Assembly (NCBI GenBank): GCA_031553235.1
Contig: JAVBLS010000005.1
Coordinates: 1-64,000 of the forward strand
Direction: 5' to 3'
Source: Frigididesulfovibrio sp031553235
Lineage (GTDB): Bacteria > Desulfobacterota > Desulfovibrionia > Desulfovibrionales > Desulfovibrionaceae
DNA: 64,000 nucleotides
The notes under the pieces were generated by a model. That model did no database searches. It had not been told where the DNA came from and saw nothing but the letters and a program-made list of their open reading frames with translations. Below are positions 51,767-60,088 of this stretch, in pieces (positions within the stretch are counted from its first letter, which is position 1; each line of letters begins with the position of its first letter). Both the position numbers and the translations under genes were made by a program.

Positions 51767-52639
51767 TTAAGCCCAGGGCAGCAACGGCTTGAGATGCTGA
51801 ATGAGTTCGTAGCGCAGGTGTTCTTCCTGCAGGCCGAAATAAATGTTGGCCGTCAGGTATTCGGCCCAGTCGCCCGCGTCAAAACGCATGCCGCGAATTT
51901 TCACGGCCAGCAGCCCGCGGCCGTCGGCCAGGCCCTGCAGGCCGTCGGTAAGCTGGATCTCTCCGCCGTGGCCGGGTTGAATCTTTTCCAGGCAGGGGAA
52001 AACATCCGGGGTCAGAATATAGCGGCCGATGATGGCCAGACGTGAGGGCGCCTCGTTGACCCGGGGCTTTTCCACCAGCTTTTCCACCTTGTAGATGCCG
52101 GGAGAAATTTCGGTCCCGGAGATGATCCCGTAGCGGCTCACCCGTTCCTGAGGCACTTCCATCACCCCGATCACCGGCAGGCGCTCGGCTCTGGCCGCGT
52201 CCAGCAACTGGCCGATGCCGGGGGTCATGCCGAACATCAGGTCGTCGCCGACCATGACCGCAAAGGCTTCGTCGTTTTTGACCACATCCTTGGCGCAGAG
52301 CACCGCGTGCCCCAGGCCGAGCTGTTTTTTCTGGCGTATGGAGATGATGTTGGCCATCTCGGCCACTTCGCGCACGGCCTTGAGCTGTTCGGTCTTGCCG
52401 GCCCGCTCAAGAACACCCTCCAGTTGGAGGTTGTAGTCGAAGTGATCTTCGATGACGTTTTTGTCACGGTTGGTGATGAAGACCACGTCTTCAACGCCGG
52501 CCCGAATGGCTTCTTCCACCACATACTGCACCACCGGCTTGTTGTAGACCGGGAGCATTTCCTTGGGGATGTTCTTGGTCGCGGGCAATGAGCGCGTGCC
52601 CCAGCCGGCTACGGGTATGATCACCTTCCGGACGTCCAT
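51767..52639 (-). CDS. galU: UTP-glucose-1-phosphate uridylyltransferase
   Basis: The 290-residue enzyme makes UDP-glucose from UTP and glucose 1-phosphate for envelope glycans. The nucleotide-binding signature is GWGTRSLPATKNIPKEMLPV, with VVQYVVEEAIRAG, LGLGHAVLCA and VMVGDDLMFG following. ATG 52639 has AAGGAGGG upstream; the frame is open further 5' but without homology. It is the last gene of the ftsH-folP-cdaA-cdaR-glmM-galU run, 22 bp after glmM. Confidence 0.95.
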   Translation of the reverse strand: MDVRKVIIPVAGWGTRSLPATKNIPKEMLPVYNKPVVQYVVEEAIRAGVEDVVFITNRDKNVIEDHFDYNLQLEGVLERAGKTEQLKAVREVAEMANIISIRQKKQLGLGHAVLCAKDVVKNDEAFAVMVGDDLMFGMTPGIGQLLDAARAERLPVIGVMEVPQERVSRYGIISGTEISPGIYKVEKLVEKPRVNEAPSRLAIIGRYILTPDVFPCLEKIQPGHGGEIQLTDGLQGLADGRGLLAVKIRGMRFDAGDWAEYLTANIYFGLQEEHLRYELIQHLKPLLPWA

Positions 52640-52661
52640 ACGCCCTCCTTGGGATACAGGT

Positions 52662-54014
52662 TCAGCGCAGTTCCCGCCTGACGGCATCGGCTATCTTGTT
52701 CGCCAGGCGTTCCACTTCTTCCTCGTCTTCGCCCTCCACCATGACCCTGGCCAGCATCTCGGTGCCGGAATAGCGCAGCAACACCCGTCCCCGATCCTTG
52801 AGCAACGTCTCGGCCTCCTGCTGGACGGCCGTGACCTCCGGCAGATTCTCGAAGGGCTTCTTTTCCTTCACAGTTACGTTTATAAGCTTTTGTGGGTAGA
52901 GGCGCAACAGGTCCGCCAGGGCCGAGATGGATTTGTTGCGTTCGCGCATGATCCGCAACAGTTGCAACGCGGCGAGCAGTCCGTCGCCGGTGGTGCCGTA
53001 TTCCATAAAGACCAGGTGGCCGGACTGCTCGCCGCCAAGCACCGCCCCATGCCCGCGCATGGCCTCGACCACATAGCGGTCGCCCACGGGCGTGCGCAAA
53101 AGCGTGCCGCCGCGCTCGCGCATGAATACCTCCAGGGCCATGTTGCTCATGACCGTGGCCACCAGGATATTGCCGGGCAGCCGGCCTTTTTCCATCAGAT
53201 CCAGGGCGCACACGGCCATAATCTGGTCGCCGTCCAGCACCTTGCCCCGTTCGTCCACCACGATCAGCCGGTCGGCATCGCCGTCCAGGGCCAGGCCGAT
53301 GTCGGCCCGGGTTTCGCGCACCTTGGCCGCAACCACATCCGGGTACAGCGAGCCGCAGCGGTGGTTGATGTTCAGGCCGTTGGGCTCGGTGCCCATCTTG
53401 ACCACTTCGGCGCCCAGTTCCTCCAGGGCCATGGGGGCAACCTTGTAGTTGGCCCCGTTGGCGCAATCCAAAACCACGCGCAGGCCGTCCAGGGTCAGGT
53501 TGGCCGGAAAGCTGCTCTTGATCGACACTATGTAGCGGCCCGGCGCGTCGTTGATCTTGTAAGCCCGGCCCACCTTGTCCGGCTCGGGGTAGTCCCACTC
53601 CCAGGCCTGGTCTAGGACCATGTCGGCGATGATATCTTCGACCCGGTCCTGGAGCTTGAAGCCGGAAGAGTCGAAAAACTTGATGCCGTTGTCATGGAAA
53701 GGATTGTGCGAGGCCGAGATGACCACGCCGAAGTCGGCCCGCATGCTGCGGGTGAGAAAAGCGATGGCCGGGGTGGGCAGAGGACCCACCTGGAACACGT
53801 CCATGCCGGCTGCGCACAACCCCGCGGTCAGGGCGCTTTCGTAAATGTAGCCCGAAAGCCGGGTGTCTTTGCCGATGACCACCCGATGCCGACGTTCGCC
53901 GCTACGAAAATAGGTGCCTGCGGCCAAGCCCAGACGCAGAGCCACGTCCGGGAGCATGGGATGCTTGTTGACCGTGCCGCGCATACCGTCGGTACCGAAA
54001 AGTCTTTTTTTCAT
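52662..54014 (-). CDS. glmM: Phosphoglucosamine mutase
   Basis: The 450-residue enzyme converts glucosamine 6-phosphate to glucosamine 1-phosphate, on the way to UDP-GlcNAc. FGTDGMRGTVN is the N-terminal signature, the phosphorylated serine is in VVISASHNPFHDNGIKFF, the metal loop is LDGDADRLIVVDERG, and the phosphate-binding loop is LLRYSGTEMLARVM. ATG 54014 is preferred over a TTG 12 bases upstream. In Gram-positive bacteria GlmM binds and inhibits CdaA; the same gene order here suggests a similar link. Confidence 0.96.
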   Translation of the reverse strand: MKKRLFGTDGMRGTVNKHPMLPDVALRLGLAAGTYFRSGERRHRVVIGKDTRLSGYIYESALTAGLCAAGMDVFQVGPLPTPAIAFLTRSMRADFGVVISASHNPFHDNGIKFFDSSGFKLQDRVEDIIADMVLDQAWEWDYPEPDKVGRAYKINDAPGRYIVSIKSSFPANLTLDGLRVVLDCANGANYKVAPMALEELGAEVVKMGTEPNGLNINHRCGSLYPDVVAAKVRETRADIGLALDGDADRLIVVDERGKVLDGDQIMAVCALDLMEKGRLPGNILVATVMSNMALEVFMRERGGTLLRTPVGDRYVVEAMRGHGAVLGGEQSGHLVFMEYGTTGDGLLAALQLLRIMRERNKSISALADLLRLYPQKLINVTVKEKKPFENLPEVTAVQQEAETLLKDRGRVLLRYSGTEMLARVMVEGEDEEEVERLANKIADAVRRELR

Positions 54015-54037
54015 GGGTGTTTCCAAGAGTTGCGCGG

Positions 54038-54949
54038 CTACCGGAGGGCCGGTCCCGCCTGTTCCAGGGTCAGAACCGTTTCTTCGGGTTCCACCTTCAC
54101 CAGTTGCGCTCCGTCGGGCACAGACACCCGCACCGGCAGCGTGTACGAACCGGGGGCGCGTGAGGTCGGCTCGACCCAGGCCCGAATTTCCGGATCGGTC
54201 GCGGCCTGGGCTACCCGGCTTTCGGGCAGGGCCACAGAAATGGTCACTTTGGCCGGGCGCAGGAACACACCCAGACCTTCCGTTTCTTCCACCCGCACGG
54301 GCCGGGTCACCTTGACCTGCTTGCGGCTGTAGTCCACCTCAACGGTCATGTCCACCTGGGGCGGAATGCTCTCCACCCCGTCGGGCAGAACCGGCGAACG
54401 CTTCTCGGTCCGCAGGCCCAGAGTGGTTTCTGCCTCGGCGTTCAGAGGCACCCGGACGGTCTTGACCTCGGCGAGGCGCGTGGAAGGACCGCGCAACTCC
54501 ACCTGCGGCGGTTCCACGTCCGCCTGCAGCACCAGGCCCTTGGCCGTATCACCCTGGATGTCCACAGCCACGGGCACGGTTTTGCTTGCCATGGTGTCGA
54601 CTTCAAGCTGGATACGCGGCGGGTTGACGTCCATGACTTCGACGTCGTCCAGGAACGGCAGGCGCCCGGCCTCCACGGGCAAAATGTTCTCGCCCGGCTT
54701 TAAGCCGGCAAGGTCCATGGCAAAAGGAATCTCCCGCCCGGTGACGGTGCGCAGGATACCGGGCGTGGCCCGAACCCGCACTTCCAGCTTGTCGACCATG
54801 CCGTTCAGAACCACCAGCCCGGGCGGGGTTCCCTTGTAAATGACCCGCACCGAAACCACTGATTCCAACTTTTCGCTGCCGGCAACGATATACCAAAGCC
54901 CGGCGGCCATGAGCACGGCCAGGAGCAGTTCTTTCCAACGCAGTTTCAC
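54038..54949 (-). CDS. cdaR: YbbR-domain protein (CdaR-like regulator of diadenylate cyclase)
   Basis: The 303-residue protein has one N-terminal membrane helix (LLLAVLMAAGLWYIVAG) and an extracytoplasmic part made of YbbR repeats, visible as recurrent V-x-V-x-x-x-x-x-G-x-x-x-x-x-x-V patterns (VPVAVDIQGDTAKGLVL and DVEPPQVELRGPS). The gene overlaps cdaA by 4 bp. In Firmicutes the corresponding CdaR modulates CdaA at the membrane. The symbol is given by gene order and domain, and function here is inferred. Confidence 0.82.
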   Translation of the reverse strand: MKLRWKELLLAVLMAAGLWYIVAGSEKLESVVSVRVIYKGTPPGLVVLNGMVDKLEVRVRATPGILRTVTGREIPFAMDLAGLKPGENILPVEAGRLPFLDDVEVMDVNPPRIQLEVDTMASKTVPVAVDIQGDTAKGLVLQADVEPPQVELRGPSTRLAEVKTVRVPLNAEAETTLGLRTEKRSPVLPDGVESIPPQVDMTVEVDYSRKQVKVTRPVRVEETEGLGVFLRPAKVTISVALPESRVAQAATDPEIRAWVEPTSRAPGSYTLPVRVSVPDGAQLVKVEPEETVLTLEQAGPALR

Positions 54950-55719
54950 AGCTTTTTCTCCAGAGCCGAAGCCAATACCCGGCGCAGCTTGGGCTCGTCC
55001 AGAGCCGCGGTCAGCCGGCCTTCGGCGGCCACGGCCACGGCCCCGCGCTCTTCAGAAACCACCACCACCACGGCGTCGGATTCTTCCGTAATACCCAGGG
55101 CGGCCCGGTGCCGGGTGCCGTAGTCGCGCTTGGCCACGGCCGTGGACAGGGGCAGAATGCAGCCTCCGGCCACGATGACGTTGCCCTTGATCAGGGCTGC
55201 GCCGTCATGCAGCGGGCTGTTGGGCCAGAAAATATTGATCAGCAGCTCGCGCGAGAGCCGCGCCTCCAGACGCACCCCGCGCTCGGTGGTGTCGCCCAAG
55301 GGCACATTGCGCTCAATAACGATCAGGGCCCCGATCTTGCGCTGGGCCATGTAAAGGGCGGCGTCGCAGATGGTGTCGAGCATGCCGGCATTGGCTTTTT
55401 TGCTCCGAAACCAACCGGGCAGCCACCACTGCCGGGCCCCGATGCTGGTCAGGGCATGGCGGATGTCGCGCTGGAAGATGATCACCACCAGCAGGAACAG
55501 GGAGCTGAGGAAATTTTCCAACAACCAGTTAAGGGTGCTCAAGCCCACCGCCCGGGAGACAAAGTAGGCCACAATGATTAGCAGGAGCCCGTAGATCGCC
55601 GTCAGGGCGCGGGTCTCCTTAACCATGATGATGACGTTGTAGAATAGAAAGGTCACCAACAGAATATCGACGCCGTCGCGCCAGGTGAAGCCTATCTGGC
55701 TGGGAACCCACAATTCCAT
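54946..55719 (-). CDS. cdaA: Membrane diadenylate cyclase CdaA (c-di-AMP synthase)
   Basis: The 257-residue protein has three N-terminal membrane helices (about 17-90) and a DAC domain. Catalytic motifs are NSPLHDGAALI (DGA) and GTRHRAALGITEESDAVVVVVSEE (RHR). It joins two ATP molecules into c-di-AMP, a messenger controlling potassium, osmolyte and cell-wall balance. The neighbours cdaR and glmM match the conserved cdaA-cdaR-glmM module. The start follows the folP stop by 13 bp. Confidence 0.93.
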   Translation of the reverse strand: MELWVPSQIGFTWRDGVDILLVTFLFYNVIIMVKETRALTAIYGLLLIIVAYFVSRAVGLSTLNWLLENFLSSLFLLVVIIFQRDIRHALTSIGARQWWLPGWFRSKKANAGMLDTICDAALYMAQRKIGALIVIERNVPLGDTTERGVRLEARLSRELLINIFWPNSPLHDGAALIKGNVIVAGGCILPLSTAVAKRDYGTRHRAALGITEESDAVVVVVSEERGAVAVAAEGRLTAALDEPKLRRVLASALEKKL

Positions 55720-55732
55720 TCGCTTTCCGACC

Positions 55733-56665
55733 TCAGTATTCCTCGTGATACAGGGCCTTCACCAAGGCCAGGGCCTTGCCCGCGCCCGCCACATCGTGCA
55801 CCCGATGCACCCGCACCCCGGCGGCCGCGCTCAGGGCCACGGCCACGGCGGTAGGGGCGTCGCGCTCTTCAAGGGGAGCGCCGGCGGCCGCGCCGATGAA
55901 CGACTTGCGCGACAGCCCGAAATACAGGGGCCGGCCAAGCATGGCCAGGCGCGGCACGGCCCGAAAAATACGCGCCGTGTCCGCAAGATCTTTGCCGAAG
56001 CCGATGCAGGGGTCAAGGCAGATGCATTCTTCCGGCAGGCCCAGCCGGGCCAACGCTGCCAATTGCCGGGAAAAATGTTCCAGAAGAGTCGCCACAACGT
56101 CGTCGACCGGCGGCATCAGGTGCATGACCTCGGGCCGGTGGAGGGAATGGCCGAGCACATAGCCGGCCCGAAAAGACGCAACGACCTGCAAAATCTCCGG
56201 CTCAAAAACCCCGCCGGAGACATCGTTGATCGCCTGCACCCCGGCCTGCAGGGCCGCCCGGGCCGTGTCCGCGCGAAAGGTGTCGACGCTGAGCGCGGCC
56301 GACAGCTCTCCGTTGCGTTGTTTCTCAACCAGGATCTGCAGCACGGGCAAAAGCCGACGCTGCTCCTCTTCGGCGCCCACGGGCGCGGCTCCCGGCCTGG
56401 TGGACTCCGCCCCCAGGTCCAGAATGTGCGCACCCTCGGCCGCCAGACGCATGGCGTGGGCCACGGCGGCTTCAGGGTTTGGCAGACGACCTCCGTCGGA
56501 AAAGGAATCGGGCGTCAAGTTGACGATGCCCGCAATCAGGAAAGGGGCGGCCTCAAGCCTTTTCTCGCGCAACGCAAGCCGGACCGGGGAAAACACTTCG
56601 GGCTCGGCGGGAAAAGCCACCGCGGCCGGCCTCCAAAAAGCCGGCACCATCAGCCTCTCCCGCAT
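55733..56665 (-). CDS. folP: Dihydropteroate synthase
   Basis: The 310-residue TIM-barrel enzyme joins p-aminobenzoate to the pterin pyrophosphate in folate synthesis. Signature segments are GIVNLTPDSFSDGG (pterin site), DLGAESTRPGA, SVDTFRADTA, INDVSGG, LDPCIGFGKDLADT, GLSRKSFIG and VRVHRVHDV. A 40-residue N-terminal extension precedes the barrel. It lies 3 bp after ftsH, a pairing also seen in other bacteria. Confidence 0.95.
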   Translation of the reverse strand: MRERLMVPAFWRPAAVAFPAEPEVFSPVRLALREKRLEAAPFLIAGIVNLTPDSFSDGGRLPNPEAAVAHAMRLAAEGAHILDLGAESTRPGAAPVGAEEEQRRLLPVLQILVEKQRNGELSAALSVDTFRADTARAALQAGVQAINDVSGGVFEPEILQVVASFRAGYVLGHSLHRPEVMHLMPPVDDVVATLLEHFSRQLAALARLGLPEECICLDPCIGFGKDLADTARIFRAVPRLAMLGRPLYFGLSRKSFIGAAAGAPLEERDAPTAVAVALSAAAGVRVHRVHDVAGAGKALALVKALYHEEY

Positions 56666-56668
56666 TGC

Positions 56669-58717
56669 CTAATCTTCCGAGTTTTCGTGGTCGCTACGCC
56701 GCCTGCCGGCAGCCCAACCAAGGGGCGAATAAGACTTGGGCATACGCGGGTCGTCGGTATCTTCGGCCGGCGCATCGGTCTTGGCCGGAGCCGGCTCGAC
56801 AACATCGCGGGGAGCTTCTTCCGCTGTCCGGCCGCCGTCCGTATCGTCGTCCCGGCCCCCATTGGGGGGGGTATCGCCGTTCTTCGAGCCGCCGTTTGCC
56901 CGCTTGCCGTTGCGTTCGTCCATGGGCGGCAGGGTTTCACCCTTCATGATCAGATCCACTTCGTCGCCGGTGACGGTTTCACGCTCAAGCAGCGCTGTGG
57001 CCAGGGCGTGCAATTCCGTGAGGTGTTCGCGCAGCAGCCGGTCGGCCGTCTGCACGGCAGTGTCGATAATCCGCTTGACCTCAGAATCCACCAGACGGGC
57101 CGTTTCTTCGCTGTGCTCGCGGTTGGCCACCCATTCGCGGCCGATGAAAACCTCCTGGCTTTCCTCCCCCACGGCCATGGGGCCGACGGCCTCGCTCATA
57201 CCCAGCTTGCAGACCATGGCCCGGGCGATCTTGGTGGCCCGTTTGATGTCGTCGGACGCGCCCGTGGTATAGCGATTAAAAATGATCAGTTCGGCCGCCC
57301 GGCCGCCGAAGTAAATGACGATCTTGTTTTCCAGTTCGGTGCGGCTCTGGCTGTATTTGTCCTCTGTGGGCAACTGCATGGTCACGCCCAGCGCCCGGCC
57401 GCGCGGGATGATCGACACCTTGTGCACCGGGTCGGACTCGGGCAGAAGCTTGGCCAGAATGGCGTGGCCTGCTTCGTGGTAGGCGGTGTTTTTGAGCTCT
57501 TCGCGCGTCTGCACCATGGTGCGACGCTCCTTGCCCATGAGGATCTTGTCCTTGGCTTCCTCGAAGTCACGCATGTTGACCTGGTCCTTATTGGCCTTGG
57601 CCGCCATGAGTGCGGCCTCGTTGACCAGGTTCTCCAGGTCCGCGCCGGAAAAGCCCGGCGTGCCCTTGGCCAGCACGTCGAACTGCACGTCGTCGGCCAG
57701 AGGGGTGCGCTTGGCGTGGACGGCCAGAATCTGCCGGCGGCCGCGCATGTCCGGCGGCGGCACCACCACCTGGCGGTCGAAACGCCCGGGGCGCAGCAGG
57801 GCCGGGTCGAGCACGTCGGGCCGGTTGGTGGCCGCGATCAGAATGACGCCCTCGTTGGCCTCGAAGCCGTCCATTTCCACCAGAAGCTGGTTCAGGGTCT
57901 GCTCGCGCTCGTCATGGCCGCCGCCCAGGCCCGCGCCGCGCTGCCGGCCCACGGCGTCGATTTCGTCGATGAAAATCAGACAAGGGGCGTTCTTTTTACC
58001 CTGGGCAAACAGATCGCGCACCCGCGAGGCGCCCACGCCCACAAACATCTCGACAAAGTCCGAACCGGAGATGGAAAAGAAGGGCACCCCGGCCTCGCCG
58101 GCCACGGCACGGGCCAGCAGGGTCTTGCCCGTGCCCGGAGGGCCCACCAGGAGCACACCCTTGGGAATGCGGCCGCCCAGGCGGGTGAATTTCTTGGGAT
58201 TGGAGAGGAAGTCCACCACCTCGGTGAGCTCTTCTTTAGCTTCATCCACGCCGGCCACATTGTCGAAGGTGACCTTGGCCGACTCCTGCGAAACCAGCCG
58301 GGCGCGGGAGCGGCCGAACGACATGGTCTTGTTGCCGCCGCCCTGCATCTGGCGCATGAAAAAGACCCAGAAAACCACCAGCAGGATAATCGGCGCCCAG
58401 GAGGTCAGGAAAATTATATACCAGGGTGAGTCGTCGGGCGGCGCGGCCTTGATGGCCAGGCCCGGCTTGGCCGAGAGACGTTCCACCAATTTGGGATCGT
58501 TGGGGGCGTAGCTGGTGAAGGGGCTGCCGTCAACGAGCTTGCCGGTCAGCTTGTTGCCCTGGATCAGCACTTCCTGGATACGATTGTCCTGCACTTGCTG
58601 GAGGAACTGCGAATAGTTCAGCTCGTCCACTTTTCCGGGCTGTTGATAAAACATGTTGAGCAGGACCAGGGCGAAAAGCCCGATACCCACCCAAAGCAAA
58701 AGATTGCGCTGGTTCAA
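56669..58717 (-). CDS. ftsH: ATP-dependent membrane zinc protease FtsH
   Basis: A 682-residue protease. Membrane helices at about 5-23 and 101-121 flank a periplasmic domain. The AAA module has Walker A GPPGTGKT (192-199), Walker B FIDEIDAVGRQRG and the SRH segment ATNRPDVLDPALLRPGRFD. The protease zinc site is HEAGH. The C-terminal 80 residues are acidic and low-complexity. TTG 58717 is chosen as start: GGAGG lies 5 bases upstream and the first membrane helix follows directly, whereas the ATG-type start further upstream (58813) adds an unlikely sequence. First gene of the envelope operon. Confidence 0.94.
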   Translation of the reverse strand: MNQRNLLLWVGIGLFALVLLNMFYQQPGKVDELNYSQFLQQVQDNRIQEVLIQGNKLTGKLVDGSPFTSYAPNDPKLVERLSAKPGLAIKAAPPDDSPWYIIFLTSWAPIILLVVFWVFFMRQMQGGGNKTMSFGRSRARLVSQESAKVTFDNVAGVDEAKEELTEVVDFLSNPKKFTRLGGRIPKGVLLVGPPGTGKTLLARAVAGEAGVPFFSISGSDFVEMFVGVGASRVRDLFAQGKKNAPCLIFIDEIDAVGRQRGAGLGGGHDEREQTLNQLLVEMDGFEANEGVILIAATNRPDVLDPALLRPGRFDRQVVVPPPDMRGRRQILAVHAKRTPLADDVQFDVLAKGTPGFSGADLENLVNEAALMAAKANKDQVNMRDFEEAKDKILMGKERRTMVQTREELKNTAYHEAGHAILAKLLPESDPVHKVSIIPRGRALGVTMQLPTEDKYSQSRTELENKIVIYFGGRAAELIIFNRYTTGASDDIKRATKIARAMVCKLGMSEAVGPMAVGEESQEVFIGREWVANREHSEETARLVDSEVKRIIDTAVQTADRLLREHLTELHALATALLERETVTGDEVDLIMKGETLPPMDERNGKRANGGSKNGDTPPNGGRDDDTDGGRTAEEAPRDVVEPAPAKTDAPAEDTDDPRMPKSYSPLGWAAGRRRSDHENSED

Positions 58718-58875
58718 ACTGTCCTCCGGGGATGTCCCGTATTTTCCGGCCGTCCTTCGGCAGGAGCCGCCGGCGGCCCGGCCGGCGTCGAAACCCTTGC
58801 CGGCCGTCACCAACTGAGATATATGCAGCTTTCAAGTTTTCACGGCCGTGAGTATGCCGTGAATCGCGGAAAAAC

Positions 58876-58969
58876 GGAAGCGTTTCGTCACCGGTGTGGC
58901 GCCTGGTCTTCAAAACCAGTGGACGGCCGAAATGTCGTTTGTAGGTTCGACTCCTATACGCTTCCGCCA
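58876..58969 (+). tRNA. selC: tRNA-Sec (anticodon TCA)
   Basis: The 94-nt tRNA has an 8-bp acceptor stem (GGAAGCGT / ACGCTTCC), an anticodon stem CTGGT/ACCAG around loop CTTCAAA (anticodon TCA), a long variable arm, T-arm TAGG-TTCGACT-CCTA, discriminator G and encoded CCA. The layout closely follows E. coli selC. The organism should therefore insert selenocysteine at UGA, fitting formate dehydrogenases and hydrogenases of sulfate reducers. It is divergent from ftsH and directly precedes a truncated integrase gene. Confidence 0.96.
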
Positions 58970-59020
58970 ATCATTCTCTCCCAACAAGATTCGGCACTAA
59001 GCGGTCCTTTCGGCTCCCAT

Positions 59021-59133
59021 GGGTACACCAAGTGGGGGCACAAAGGGCCGTTTCTTATGTCGTCCGTACCAAGCAACCCACCGCCCCACAAGAAAAAAAT
59101 TGAAATCGGCCGGGTACACACTGCGGGTACACA
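59021..59133 (+). other. Three GGGTACAC direct repeats 3' of selC
   Basis: GGGTACAC occurs at 59021..59028, 59112..59119 and 59125..59132; the last two are spaced 13 bp as CGGGTACACA. Such short direct repeats beside an integrase remnant may be arm-type integrase sites. Chance cannot be excluded. Confidence 0.35.
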
Positions 59134-59575
59134 AGGCGTTCCCGGTACGGTTAAACATATTGCCGGCAAAGCCGACTCCAGCGGTTTACAAGCAGGGGTC
59201 GCCGGGGGTAAGAAATCACAACTTCCTAGTCCACTTTCATATCTGCTGTCCAAGCGCGGCATTATGCACTTCCGTATACGTGTCCCGCAGGATCTTCAAG
59301 GTTGCCTGGGACGTAAGGAGTACCGCCGAAGCCTTGGAACAGCTCGACTTCGGGAGGCCCGGCCCAAGGCGCTACGGTTGGCCCTGGCCCTTCACGATAT
59401 CTTTTCCGGTATACGAGCGTATATTACTATGAACACGCATAGCCGTTCACAGTCAACTATAATCACGAAAAATACCGTTTTGACGCCTGGGCGTATCCAC
59501 GAATTGGTCGAAATTTACACCAAAGGGCAAAAAGTGGCATCCGGCGTCGGTAGTCCGACTGACGGCACGGCTTGA
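59057..59575 (+). pseudogene. Truncated tyrosine-recombinase integrase, N-terminal fragment
   Basis: An open frame of 172 codons (start uncertain). Residues about 60-120 (SYLLSKRGIMHFRIRVPQDL, then LGRKEYRRSLGTARLREARPKALRLALAL) match the N-terminal arm-binding region typical of phage-type integrases that start R-x-G-x-Y-x-F-R-x-x-V-P. The frame ends at 59575, so the core-binding and catalytic domains (R...H-x-x-R...Y) are missing. Its place just 3' of tRNA-Sec fits integration into selC followed by deletion. Confidence 0.6.
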
Positions 59576-59671
59576 CGGCGCGAAGCCTTGCTGAGTAATA
59601 TTCTACCCACGAAGGAAGCACCATGCCGACGCTCTATTTTTTATCGTGCGATCTTGCTGCCGCGTCGCGCA

Positions 59672-60088
59672 TTATCCTATTTCCACTCCACCGCTATCCC
59701 TGACGCAAATATTTTCACCGCTGCGCAGGGAGTCGAATATCGCCTTGTCCACGGTGTGGATGGCCACGCCGCGCCCGTAGAGCCGCAGTCCCAGCACCGA
59801 CCCCAGAGAAAGCACCGGTTCGGCCTCCAGGCAGAGGATTGCGGACGGCGCCGTATTCTGCCGGATCATTTCCAGCATTACCCCCGAGCCGGAACAGGAG
59901 CCCCGGTCCGAGGGAATGCACAGCACCTTGCCGCTGACGCATTGCCCGCACAAATCGTGATGCACGTCTATGACCTTGCCCGTGGCCACATCCACGCCGC
60001 CCCAAAAGCTGATGGGCATGGCTGAAACCAGGGCCTCGCCCGTGGCCGCGCCTTCGACAATCACCCTACTCGCCGCCGTCCGCCTCAT
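59672..60088 (-). CDS. Aconitase X small (swivelling) subunit
   Basis: A 138-residue DUF126-type protein. The conserved segment SDRGSCSGSGVMLEMIRQNTAPSAILCLEAEPVL carries the Ser/Gly-rich substrate loop, and PISFWGGVDVATGKVIDVHHDLCGQCVSGKVL is typical of the family. With the large subunit it forms a two-subunit aconitase X; bacterial forms act as cis-3-hydroxy-L-proline dehydratases. ATG 60088 overlaps the large-subunit stop by 4 bp. An upstream in-frame start at 60121 would lie inside the large-subunit gene. Confidence 0.85.
   Translation of the reverse strand: MRRTAASRVIVEGAATGEALVSAMPISFWGGVDVATGKVIDVHHDLCGQCVSGKVLCIPSDRGSCSGSGVMLEMIRQNTAPSAILCLEAEPVLSLGSVLGLRLYGRGVAIHTVDKAIFDSLRSGENICVRDSGGVEIG

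Noticed and set aside
55685..58429. Very long plus-strand open frame (914 codons) opposite folP and ftsH
   Set aside because: It is antisense to two clear enzymes and its translation is low-complexity His/Gly/Arg-rich sequence. Such shadows are expected in GC-rich DNA.
58718..58813. FtsH start at 58813
   Set aside because: The added 32 residues are Gly/Arg-rich with no homology. The TTG at 58717 has GGAGG at good spacing and directly precedes the first membrane helix.
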